This document shows positions 1-5,977 of a DNA stretch of 6,325 nt, in pieces. The notes under the pieces were generated by a model. That model was not told the origin of the DNA and made no database searches. It saw only the letters and a list, made by a program, of their open reading frames with translations. The stretch's first letter is position 1, and each line of letters begins with the position of its first letter. The position numbers were made by a program, and so were the translations under genes. Source of the DNA: an uncultured Opitutia bacterium (GTDB taxonomy: Bacteria; Verrucomicrobiota; Verrucomicrobiia; Opitutales; UBA953); contig CAIXQT010000330.1 in NCBI GenBank assembly GCA_903921665.1, positions 1-6,325 on the forward strand. The letters are read 5' to 3'.

Positions 1-806
1 CGGGTCGCCTCCTCGACCTGCATGAGCAGAAGATCCTCGATCTGAAGTCCATCCAGATGCTGATCATGGACGAAGTCGATCGCATGCTCGACATGGGCTT
101 CATCGAAGACGTCACCCGTATCGTCAACTACTGCCCGAAGGACCGCCAGACGCTGCTCTTCTCCGCCACGATCTCCGACGCCATCGGCCGCATCGCCGGT
201 TGGGCGCTCCGCGAGCCGGTCACCGTCGACGTCCGCACCGGCCTCGGCGCCGCCGACACGGTCGACCACGCGATCTACCCCGTCGACATCTTCCAGAAGT
301 ACGACCTGCTGCTGTCGCTCCTCAACAAGAGCGGCTACAAGTCCGTCATCGTCTTCACCCGCACCAAGCGCGACGCCGACCGCATCGCCGAGTGGATCGA
401 AGGCCACGGCACGCCCGTCGCCACGATGCACGCCGACCGTTCGCAATCCGAGCGCGCCGCCGCGCTCGCGGGCTTCAAGTCCGGCAAGTTCACCATCATG
501 GTGGCGACCGACATCGCCTCGCGCGGCCTCGACATCCGCGGTGTCACGCACGTCATCAACTATAACGTCCCCGAGCACGCCGAAGACTACGTCCACCGCA
601 TCGGCCGTACCGGCCGTGCATCCGCCGAGGGCGAAGCCTTCACGCTCTACTCTCCGGACGAGATGCATCATCTCCAGCAGATCGAAGTGCTCCTGGGTCG
701 CACCATCGAGCGCCGCAAGCTCGAGGGTTTCCGTTACTATTCCGAACCGCAGCTGACCCCGGGTAGCGCCAAGGCCGCCGCGGTCTCTCGTAAGCGCAAC
801 CGCTGA
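1..806 (+). CDS. DEAD-box ATP-dependent RNA helicase, RhlE-like (5' end missing)
   Basis: ATP-driven RNA unwinding enzyme of the cytoplasm. The reading frame is already open at the left edge (codons begin at base 3), so the N-terminal Q motif and Walker A lie outside; 267 residues are visible. Motifs seen, in visible numbering: motif II as DEVD (23-26) followed by RMLDMGF, motif III SAT (54-56), motif IV VIVFTRT (115-121), HADRSQSER (about 143-151), motif V ATDIASRGLDI (168-178) and motif VI HRIGRTGR (198-205). These cover the end of RecA-like domain 1 and all of domain 2. The stretch after motif VI resembles RhlE, and the protein ends in only a short basic tail (SRKRNR), without the long Arg/Gly-rich extension many relatives carry. 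Motif II has Val where Ala is usual. The stop lies 2 nt before ribD, suggesting co-transcription. The helicase family is certain; the RhlE subgroup is likely but not proven. Confidence 0.95.
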   Translation, partial: GRLLDLHEQKILDLKSIQMLIMDEVDRMLDMGFIEDVTRIVNYCPKDRQTLLFSATISDAIGRIAGWALREPVTVDVRTGLGAADTVDHAIYPVDIFQKYDLLLSLLNKSGYKSVIVFTRTKRDADRIAEWIEGHGTPVATMHADRSQSERAAALAGFKSGKFTIMVATDIASRGLDIRGVTHVINYNVPEHAEDYVHRIGRTGRASAEGEAFTLYSPDEMHHLQQIEVLLGRTIERRKLEGFRYYSEPQLTPGSAKAAAVSRKRNR

Positions 807-808
807 TC

Positions 809-1894
809 GTGTCCGTCTCCGCTTCCGAGCCTCCGATGCGGCGAGCCCTCGAGCTCGCCCGTCAGGCTTGGGGCCGTACGCACCCCAACCCGATGGTCGG
901 GGCGGTGATCACGGAAAGCGGCAAGGTCGTCGCCGAAGGATTTCACGCCCAGGCCGGCGAGCCGCATGCCGAAGTGGTGGCCTTGCGTGCGTTGGGCCGA
1001 AAGCCCGCCGCGGACGCCGTGCTGCATGTCACGCTTGAGCCTTGCTGCACGCATGGTCGCACGCCGCCGTGCGTCGACGCCATCCTGGCTTCCGGTATCC
1101 GCACCGTCGTCGTCGGCGCCCGCGACCCGAATCCGGCCCACGCCGGGCACGGCCTCGACCTGCTTCGCGCCCAAGGCGTCGCGGTCGTCGAAGGCGTGCT
1201 GGGCGAGGAATGCGCCGAGCTGAACCTGATCTTCAACCATTGGATCACCCGCGCTTCGCCGCTGCTCGCGCTCAAGGTCGCCTCGACGCTCGACGGTAAG
1301 CTTACCTTGCCTGCGGGGCAGGGCAGGGCGGTCACCGGTCCGGAGTCTCAAGCCTACGTGCATCGTCTGCGCCGGCTCTTCCCTGCCATCGCCGTCAGCG
1401 CGGATACCGCGATCGCGGACAACCCTCGCCTCACCGCGCGCGGCGACCAAGGAGAGGTCTGTCCGGTACGCTTCGTTCTGGATCGGCATTTCAAGACCGC
1501 CGGTCGTTCGGGCTTGAACCTCTTCCAGGATGCCCATCGCACCCGGACCATCGTCGTCGGCCTGGGTTCTGCCGCCAAGAAGTCGGATCTCGCTTGGTAC
1601 GAAGCCGAAGGCATCAAGGTCTGGTCGTTGGTCGGCGACGAAGCCTCCTTCCTCAAGGTCTGGGCTGAGCGTTGCGCCCAGGAGAAGATCGCCGGCGTGC
1701 TGATCGAAGCCGGTCCGCGACTGGCTTCGATCATGCTGTCGGCCGGAGCCGCCGATTATCTTTACGCCTTCGTCGCTCCGCGGACAGGCGCCCAGGAGGC
1801 GCCGAGCTGGCATGATGGGATGGCGCTGCCGGCGGGGCGCCTCAGGACCTCCCTGGTGGGTGCTGACGCCCTTTATCAGGGATATCTGGGGTAA
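809..1894 (+). CDS. ribD: RibD, bifunctional riboflavin biosynthesis deaminase/reductase
   Basis: Catalyses two consecutive cytosolic steps of riboflavin synthesis: deamination of 2,5-diamino-6-ribosylamino-4(3H)-pyrimidinone 5'-phosphate, then NADPH-dependent reduction of the ribosyl side chain. The N-terminal cytidine-deaminase-like domain (about 10-145) shows HPNPMVGAV (25-33), the zinc ligand and proton-shuttle motif HAE (53-55), and PC-x8-C (78-88, with HGRTPPC). The reductase domain (about 150-361) shows LKVASTLDGK (155-164), DNPRLTAR (204-211) and IEAGPRLAS (299-307). The length of 361 residues is close to the E. coli protein (367), and all key residues are present. The GTG at 809 is chosen because it leaves the usual short lead before MRRALELA and sits 2 nt after the helicase stop. 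An in-frame ATG at 836 (Met10) is the alternative. Neither start has a Shine-Dalgarno sequence, so translational coupling to the helicase gene is plausible. No FMN-riboswitch-like sequence is visible, and the other rib genes are not in the window. Confidence 0.96.
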   Translation: MSVSASEPPMRRALELARQAWGRTHPNPMVGAVITESGKVVAEGFHAQAGEPHAEVVALRALGRKPAADAVLHVTLEPCCTHGRTPPCVDAILASGIRTVVVGARDPNPAHAGHGLDLLRAQGVAVVEGVLGEECAELNLIFNHWITRASPLLALKVASTLDGKLTLPAGQGRAVTGPESQAYVHRLRRLFPAIAVSADTAIADNPRLTARGDQGEVCPVRFVLDRHFKTAGRSGLNLFQDAHRTRTIVVGLGSAAKKSDLAWYEAEGIKVWSLVGDEASFLKVWAERCAQEKIAGVLIEAGPRLASIMLSAGAADYLYAFVAPRTGAQEAPSWHDGMALPAGRLRTSLVGADALYQGYLG

Positions 1895-2096
1895 GTCCTG
1901 CCTTCCTTTAAGAAAAGCCTTCTAGGCCGAATTAGGGGCTATTCTTCGTTCTAAGGTGGGTGCTTTGGGGTCTTTTTGTCCCAAGAGGGTCGCCTTGCCT
2001 GTTTAGGCTCGACTTTTCAAGTAAAACTTACATCACAGCGAGTCCGCCTCCCTGTCCAAAGCAGAATGGCCCTAACCTTCTAAATCCTAACTACTT
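1895..2096 (+). other. Intergenic gap and leader of the phosphorylase-like gene
   Basis: About 200 bp without a convincing ORF, distinctly richer in A/T than the flanking genes. It should hold the end of the helicase-ribD transcript and the promoter of the next gene, but I find no well-matched -35/-10 pair. There is a weak hairpin (1964-1969 pairing with 1980-1985, including one G-T pair, 10-nt loop) whose T-run lies in the loop, so it is not a normal terminator. A 27-nt stretch directly before the ATG (2070-2096) contains no G at all and therefore no Shine-Dalgarno sequence. CCTTCTA occurs twice (1918-1924, 2076-2082), probably by chance. No tRNA or known riboswitch pattern was recognised. 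Confidence 0.5.
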
Positions 2097-3431
2097 ATGA
2101 CAGAGAAAATCTTGGACCACAAGCGTAAGGAGAAGCCCTCCTTCACCTCTCTCATCGAGAAGAAGCGGGATGGAGGCGAGTTCACCGCCGACGAGATCCG
2201 TCACATCATCGACTCGGTGATGGACGCCGAGATGCCGGAGGCCCAGCAGGCCGCCTTGGCCATGGCGATCTACTTCAAGCAGATGTCCGCGCAGGAAACC
2301 GCGCTCCTGGCCGAAGAGCTGCGTCTCTCCGGCGACGTCATCGACCTCGATCGTCTCACTCAGCCGAAGATCGCCAAGGTCTCGACCGGCGGCGTGGGCG
2401 ACAAGACTTCCATGGTACTCGGCCCTCTTGGCGCCGCCGCCGGCGTCATCATGCCAGGCATGAACGGCAAGGACGAGGAGTTCTGCATCTCGACCGTCGA
2501 GAAGCTCAGCTCGATCCCGGGCTTCAAGGGCAAGGCCACGATGGACCAGTTCCGCCAGCAGCTCGAGCGCGTGGGTTGCGCGGTCACCGAGCAGTGCCGC
2601 GAGATCGCCCCGGCCGACGACATCCTCTACACGCTCCGCCAGAAGACGGGCACGATCCCGTCCCTCCCGCTCATCACGGGCAGCATCCTCTCCAAGAAGC
2701 TTGCCGAAGGCTGCGAAGGCCTGGTGATCGACGTGAAGTGGGGCAACGGTTCCTTCATCCGCGACCTCGAGCAGGCCAAGCAGCTCGCCCGCATCGTCAC
2801 CCGCGTCGCCCGCTCGCTCAACCGCAAGTGCGTCGCCCTCGTGACCGACATCAATCAGCCCCTCGGCGACTCCGTCGGCACGGGCCTCGAAGTCCTCGAA
2901 GCCGTCCGCCTCCTGAAGGGCGAAGGCCCCGAAGACCTGCAGGACCTCGTCCTCAAGCTGGGCATGGAAGTCGTGCGCCTTGCCGGCGTCGCCGGTTCGA
3001 CCCTTTCCGCGAAGCAGACCGTCGAGAAGCACCTCAAGGACGGTTCCGCCCTCGAGAAGTTCAAGGCGATGGTCCGCGCTCAGGGCGGCAAGACCGACTG
3101 GATCGACGATCCCTCCAAGTTCCCCAAGGCTAAGTTCATCCGCAAGCTGCCCGCCCCGAAGCGTGGCTACGTGCACACCATCGACGCCGGCAAGATCGCT
3201 CAGGGCGTCCGTCTCCTCGCCACCCTCAAGGATGGCACGCTCGACCCGTCGGTCGGCGTCACCGAGATCCGCAAGGTCGGCACGCAGGTCAAGCAGGGCG
3301 AGCCGCTGATCATGATCCATTACAACGACGAGGCGAAGGTCGATGCCGCGCTCCCGTACTTCCGCGACGCCTACCGCCTCGCTCCCAAGCGCCCGAACAT
3401 GCCCCCGCTCGTCGTCGAGCGCGTGGCCTAA
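2097..3431 (+). CDS. Divergent thymidine/pyrimidine nucleoside phosphorylase family protein (DeoA/Pdp-like)
   Basis: The family cleaves thymidine or uridine with phosphate to give the base and (deoxy)ribose 1-phosphate in pyrimidine salvage. All three domains are present in 444 residues, near the usual 430-440: helical domain (LIEKKRDGGEF, 19-29), phosphate/pyrimidine domain, and a C-terminal domain (about 350-444). Compared with E. coli DeoA as I remember it, the core aligns without gaps at a constant +10 offset. Retained are Lys94, Ser96, Ser105 and Thr133 (phosphate side) and Arg181, Ser196 and Lys200 (pyrimidine side). Changed are active-site His85 to Val95, Ser113 to Asn123, and the glycine-rich signature SGRGLGHTGGT to NGKDEEFCIST (123-133). 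The later GGGR loop is also gone. DVKxGxGxF is kept as DVKWGNGSF (212-220). Fold and family are secure; phosphorolytic activity and substrate are not, and the protein could be a specialised or non-catalytic paralog. The ATG at 2097 gives about ten residues more than DeoA before the first conserved motif and lacks a Shine-Dalgarno sequence. The gene stands alone and ends at a strong terminator. Confidence 0.88.
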   Translation: MTEKILDHKRKEKPSFTSLIEKKRDGGEFTADEIRHIIDSVMDAEMPEAQQAALAMAIYFKQMSAQETALLAEELRLSGDVIDLDRLTQPKIAKVSTGGVGDKTSMVLGPLGAAAGVIMPGMNGKDEEFCISTVEKLSSIPGFKGKATMDQFRQQLERVGCAVTEQCREIAPADDILYTLRQKTGTIPSLPLITGSILSKKLAEGCEGLVIDVKWGNGSFIRDLEQAKQLARIVTRVARSLNRKCVALVTDINQPLGDSVGTGLEVLEAVRLLKGEGPEDLQDLVLKLGMEVVRLAGVAGSTLSAKQTVEKHLKDGSALEKFKAMVRAQGGKTDWIDDPSKFPKAKFIRKLPAPKRGYVHTIDAGKIAQGVRLLATLKDGTLDPSVGVTEIRKVGTQVKQGEPLIMIHYNDEAKVDAALPYFRDAYRLAPKRPNMPPLVVERVA

Positions 3432-3447
3432 GTCGGCCCGCCTGGAA

Positions 3448-3484
3448 AAGAAGAGCCGCGGAGAAATCCGCGGCTCTTTTGTTT
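3448..3484. terminator. Rho-independent terminator, probably bidirectional
   Basis: A perfect 12-bp stem (3451-3462 pairing with 3467-3478; AAGAGCCGCGGA and its complement) closed by a GAAA tetraloop, followed on the + strand by TTTTGTTT. It begins about 20 nt after the stop of the phosphorylase-like gene. Read on the - strand, the stem is followed by CTTTTCC, and it lies 17 nt past the stop of the convergent hydrolase gene, so it can end both transcripts. Confidence 0.92.
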
Positions 3485-3500
3485 ATAGGCCGACCCGCGC

Positions 3501-4280
3501 TTAGCGTCTGAGCGTGGACTTCAGGAACTGCTCCATCTCCGACCAGGAGGCTTTATCGGCGTCGGCGTTGTAGGCGGCGCCTTTGGAGTTGTCGTTGCCG
3601 GCGGCCTTATGGGTGAAACTGTGGACGGCGCCGGGGTAGTTGACGAGTTTCCAGTCGACGCCATGCGACTTCATCTCGGCCGTGAATGCCGCGATGTCCT
3701 TGGCGGCCACGAAGGGGTCATCGGCGCCATGGAGGGCGAGGACTTTGGCCTGGATGTTCTTGCCGTCGGCCGGGGTCGGGGAATCGAGACCGCCGTGGAA
3801 GCTGACGACGCCCTTTACCTTGGCGCCGCTGCGGGCGAGCTCGATGACGGTCGTGCCGCCGAAGCAGTAGCCGGTCGCGGCCAGGTTCGAGGCGTCGGTG
3901 CGCGTGTCGCGGGCGAGTACGTCGAGCGCGGCGTTGGCGCGGTCGCGGAGCTGGGCGCGGTTGGCCTTGTACTTGCCGGCTTCCTTGCCGGCGGCCGGAG
4001 GCTGCGGGCGGACGCCTTTGCCGTAGATATCGGCGACGAGGACGTTGTAGCCGAGGGCGGCGAGCTTACGCGCGGCTTCCTTCTCGTGGTCGCTGATGCC
4101 GGTCCACTGGTGAACGACGAGCACGCCAGGGCGCTTGCCGGTCATGGCGTCGTCATACGCCTGCCAGCCTTCGCACAGGACGTCGCCCGACTTATATTCG
4201 AGGGGCTGCTCGACGATGGCCGCGGAGAGCGAGCCGAAGGTGCTCAGGATCGCGAGGAGGGAGGGTGACAGGACTTTCAT
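3501..4280 (-). CDS. Secreted dienelactone hydrolase family protein, intact triad (copy 1)
   Basis: An alpha/beta-hydrolase of the dienelactone hydrolase family (259 residues). These enzymes use a Cys-Asp-His triad on esters or lactones; the substrate here is unknown. A signal peptide is visible: Lys2, a hydrophobic core to about residue 19 and a likely cleavage around SLSA/A (20-21), so the mature protein is probably periplasmic or secreted. Triad candidates are Cys139 in GYCFGG (137-142), Asp188 in HGADDPF (184-190) and His220 in PGAVHSFT. The oxyanion strand VLVVHQWTG (53-61) has Gln58 where many relatives have Glu; that Glu helps control the Cys in the Pseudomonas enzyme. The tail with YNADADKASW is typical of bacterial members. 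The neighbour at 4371-5147 is a paralog, with roughly half of residues identical by eye. A separate promoter-like element precedes the ATG (see 4281-4324), which itself lacks a clear Shine-Dalgarno. Not chlorocatechol DLH sensu stricto, because a signal peptide and extra segments are present. Confidence 0.93.
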   Translation of the reverse strand: MKVLSPSLLAILSTFGSLSAAIVEQPLEYKSGDVLCEGWQAYDDAMTGKRPGVLVVHQWTGISDHEKEAARKLAALGYNVLVADIYGKGVRPQPPAAGKEAGKYKANRAQLRDRANAALDVLARDTRTDASNLAATGYCFGGTTVIELARSGAKVKGVVSFHGGLDSPTPADGKNIQAKVLALHGADDPFVAAKDIAAFTAEMKSHGVDWKLVNYPGAVHSFTHKAAGNDNSKGAAYNADADKASWSEMEQFLKSTLRR

Positions 4281-4324
4281 GCCTGCAAACCTAGACGCTG
4301 TCTTTCTCGGCGCAAGCGCCTACG
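4281..4324 (-). promoter_or_regulatory. Putative promoter/operator of hydrolase copy 1, shared with copy 2
   Basis: Read on the - strand, TTGCGC (4310-4315), a 16-nt spacer and TAGGTT (4288-4293) end 7 nt before the ATG. The -35-like box lies inside the palindrome GGCGC-TT-GCGCC (4309-4320), which could also be an operator. The 17 nt at 4308-4324 recur exactly at 5175-5191, at the same distance from the ATG of the paralog. AACCTAG (4288-4294 on the + strand) is likewise shared in position. If the -10 call is right, transcription would start at or next to the A of the ATG, giving a leaderless mRNA. The conservation is seen directly; the promoter role is inference. Confidence 0.5.
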
Positions 4325-4336
4325 GAATTTGCGCCG
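4308..4336. repeat. Overlapping inverted repeats between the two hydrolase genes
   Basis: CGGCGCAA at 4308-4315 is repeated inverted as TTGCGCCG at 4329-4336 (8 bp, 13-nt loop). It competes with the tighter palindrome GGCGC-AA-GCGCC (4309-4320). No T-run follows on either strand, so this is not a standard terminator. The two alternative pairings could matter for RNA reading through from the upstream hydrolase gene, or may be incidental in GC-rich DNA. The outer arm is absent before the other paralog. Confidence 0.35.
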
Positions 4337-4370
4337 GCCGTTCTTGGATTGATCGGAGCCGTCCCGGAGC

Positions 4371-5147
4371 TCAGCGAACAAGCGTCTGCGTCAGGAACTG
4401 CTTCATCTGGACCCAGGAGCGACGGTCGGCGTCGGCGTTGTAGTCGCTGGGCCTCGACTTATCGTTGCCGGCTTTGTCTTGGATCGTGAAGTTATGGCCG
4501 GCTCCCGGATACTTGATGACCTTATAGCTGACCGAGTAGGTCTTCAATTCAGCCACGAAACCGGCGAATTCCGCTGGGTTGATGTAAGGGTCGTTGGCGC
4601 CATGGAGCACGAGGACCTTGCCTTTGATGTTACGACCGTCGGACGGCGTCGGCGAGTTCAGGGCTCCGTGGAAGATGACGATGGCTTTGATATCGGCCCC
4701 GGTGCGTGCGAGCTCCATCCCGCCGGTGCCGCCCAAGCCGTAGCCGACGGCGGCCATCTTCGAGGGATCGGTGCGGGGGTCTTGGCGGAGTAATGCGAAG
4801 GCGGCGTTGATACGGGTCCTCAGTAACTCGGGGCGAGCGAACAGCGTAGAGGCCTTGCCCGTCTCCGGTGATGCCGGAGTGATGGCCTTGCCGAAGAGGT
4901 CGGTGACGAAAACATTGTAGCCGAGTCCGGCGAGCTTCTTCGCGACGACTTTGAAGTGGTTCGTCAGGCCGTCTGCGCCATGTACCAGGAGTACGGCAGG
5001 TCGCTTCTCGGAAGTATTTTCATAGGCTTGCCAGCCTAGGCTGATGACGTCGCCCGAGTTGTATTCGACGGGCTTTTCGACGATCTCCGCGGCGAGCGGG
5101 CACAAGAAGCCGAGGAGGGCGAGGAGCGAAGGCAGGAATGCTTTCAT
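4371..5147 (-). CDS. Secreted dienelactone hydrolase family paralog lacking the nucleophilic Cys (copy 2)
   Basis: A tandem paralog of the gene at 3501-4280 (258 residues, same architecture). The signal peptide runs from Lys2 through LLALLGFL to a likely cleavage near PLAA/E (20-21). Cys16 is not in a good lipobox, because Leu precedes it. The alpha/beta-hydrolase strands and the acid and base residues are kept: Asp186 in HGANDPY (182-188) and His218 in PGAGHNFT. The nucleophile elbow, however, reads GYGLGG (135-140), with Gly137 (codon GGC) in place of the Cys of copy 1 (codon TGC). The oxyanion region is also altered, LVHGADG (54-60) versus VVHQWTG. No in-frame stop or frameshift is present and the signal peptide and tail are intact, so the gene looks maintained rather than decaying. 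It is probably a non-hydrolytic or binding derivative, or uses a different mechanism; this is inference. It lies 48 nt downstream of lpxA but has its own promoter-like element. Confidence 0.9.
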   Translation of the reverse strand: MKAFLPSLLALLGFLCPLAAEIVEKPVEYNSGDVISLGWQAYENTSEKRPAVLLVHGADGLTNHFKVVAKKLAGLGYNVFVTDLFGKAITPASPETGKASTLFARPELLRTRINAAFALLRQDPRTDPSKMAAVGYGLGGTGGMELARTGADIKAIVIFHGALNSPTPSDGRNIKGKVLVLHGANDPYINPAEFAGFVAELKTYSVSYKVIKYPGAGHNFTIQDKAGNDKSRPSDYNADADRRSWVQMKQFLTQTLVR

Positions 5148-5191
5148 ACCCGCGAACCTAGCGGGGTCTTTTGACGGCGCAAGCGCCTACG
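5148..5191 (-). promoter_or_regulatory. Putative promoter/operator of hydrolase copy 2
   Basis: On the - strand, TTGCGC (5177-5182), a 16-nt spacer and TAGGTT (5155-5160), the latter ending 7 nt before the ATG: identical boxes and spacing to those before copy 1. The palindrome GGCGC-AA-GCGCC lies at 5176-5187, with flanking GAC/GTC (5173-5175, 5191-5193) able to lengthen the stem around a 3-nt bulge. It sits just after the lpxA stop, but no T-run follows on the - strand, so a terminator role for lpxA is less likely than a promoter or operator role. Confidence 0.5.
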
Positions 5192-5195
5192 TCGC

Positions 5196-5972
5196 TTAGG
5201 CCAGCCCGCGCTTGGTGGACGCCGCGAAGTCCACGAAGGCTTTCACGACCCGACCGGAAGCTTCGGGCAAGGCCCGGGCCTTCTCGATCGCCTGCGACGT
5301 GTTGAGTCCGTCGCGGTAGAAGAGGCGATGCATCAGCTTGGCCGTGGCGATCTCGTCGTCGGTGAAGCCCGAACGCTTCAGTCCGACGGCGTTGATCATC
5401 TTGGTCTCGCAGGGGTTGCCGTCGGCGATGACGAAGGGCGGGACGTCCTGGACGCACTTGGAGCAGGCCGCGACCATGGCGTGGTCGCCGATGCGGCAGA
5501 ACTGGTGGATACCGGCGTTCCAGCCGATGTTCACGTGGTCCCCGACGTGCACATGGCCGGCGACGGCGGAGTGGCTCGAGATGACGAGGTGGTTGCCGAT
5601 CACGCAGTCATGCGCGACGTGTGAATAGGCCAGCAGGACGTTATCGTCGCCGAGGATGGTCCATTCGCCTTCCTGGGTGCCGAGGTGGACGCTGACGTAT
5701 TCGCGAAAGGTGTTACGGGCGCCGACCTTGAGGCCAGGCTTGCCCGGTTTGGCTTTGAGGTCCTGCGTGCGGCCGCCGATGAAAGCGTAAGGGAAGACCT
5801 CGCACTGCGGGCCGAGCTGCGTGTAGCCTTCGACCGTCGCGTGGTGGTGCAGTACGCAGCCTTCGCCCAAGGTGACGTCGCCGCCCACGTAGGCGTAGGC
5901 GCCGATGACGACGTCCTGGCCGAGCTTGGCGCCGGCTTCGACGATCGCGGTGGGGTGGACTTGCGTGGCCAT
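5196..5972 (-). CDS. lpxA: LpxA, acyl-ACP--UDP-N-acetylglucosamine O-acyltransferase
   Basis: First step of lipid A synthesis in the cytosol: transfers a 3-hydroxyacyl chain from ACP to the 3-position of UDP-GlcNAc, as a homotrimer. The N-terminal two thirds (about 1-185) is a left-handed beta-helix of hexapeptide repeats. The C-terminal helical part (about 190-258) contains VGLKRSGF (196-203) and ends RGLA, as in the family. The length of 258 matches E. coli (262). Conserved are Gln70-Asp71-Leu-Lys73, catalytic His121 in VAHDC (119-123), His140 in AGHV and His156 in HQFC. The residue matching the E. coli acyl-chain ruler Gly173 is Ala169 (MVAAC), so the acyl chain may not be C14. The basic pair Arg204-Arg205 of E. 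coli is Arg200-Ser201. The ATG at 5972 starts 5 nt after the fabZ stop, the classic fabZ-lpxA order, without a Shine-Dalgarno, so coupling to fabZ is likely. lpxB does not follow; a hydrolase gene does. Confidence 0.97.
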   Translation of the reverse strand: MATQVHPTAIVEAGAKLGQDVVIGAYAYVGGDVTLGEGCVLHHHATVEGYTQLGPQCEVFPYAFIGGRTQDLKAKPGKPGLKVGARNTFREYVSVHLGTQEGEWTILGDDNVLLAYSHVAHDCVIGNHLVISSHSAVAGHVHVGDHVNIGWNAGIHQFCRIGDHAMVAACSKCVQDVPPFVIADGNPCETKMINAVGLKRSGFTDDEIATAKLMHRLFYRDGLNTSQAIEKARALPEASGRVVKAFVDFAASTKRGLA

Positions 5973-5977
5973 CCGGT

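Noticed and set aside
737..1813. 358-codon antisense ORF opposite ribD
   Set aside because: Arg/Gly/Asp-rich with no recognisable domain; ribD on the other strand carries every expected catalytic motif.
1995..2027. Promoter TTGCCT...TAAAAC for the phosphorylase-like gene
   Set aside because: The spacer would be 21 nt and both boxes are poor matches; not supportable.
1895..2096. Riboswitch or small RNA gene in the gap
   Set aside because: No FMN, purine or other known riboswitch core is recognisable, and only short weak stems are present.
2091..3320. 409-codon antisense ORF opposite the phosphorylase-like gene
   Set aside because: Low-complexity, Leu/Ala/Gly/Asp-rich product with no motif. 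It is the expected shadow of strongly GC-biased third positions in a conserved + strand gene.
3609..4268. 219-codon + strand ORF across hydrolase copy 1
   Set aside because: Composition-driven shadow (Gly/Val/Ala/Asp/Glu) of the - strand gene, whose signal peptide and triad are clear.
5093..5147. Lipoprotein signal (Cys16) in hydrolase copy 2
   Set aside because: The residue before Cys is Leu and the lipobox consensus is not met; a normal cleavage after PLAA fits better.
5173..5193. Terminator of lpxA
   Set aside because: A hairpin can form, but its 2-nt loop is strained, no T-run follows on the - strand, and the same element lies in the matching promoter position before copy 1.
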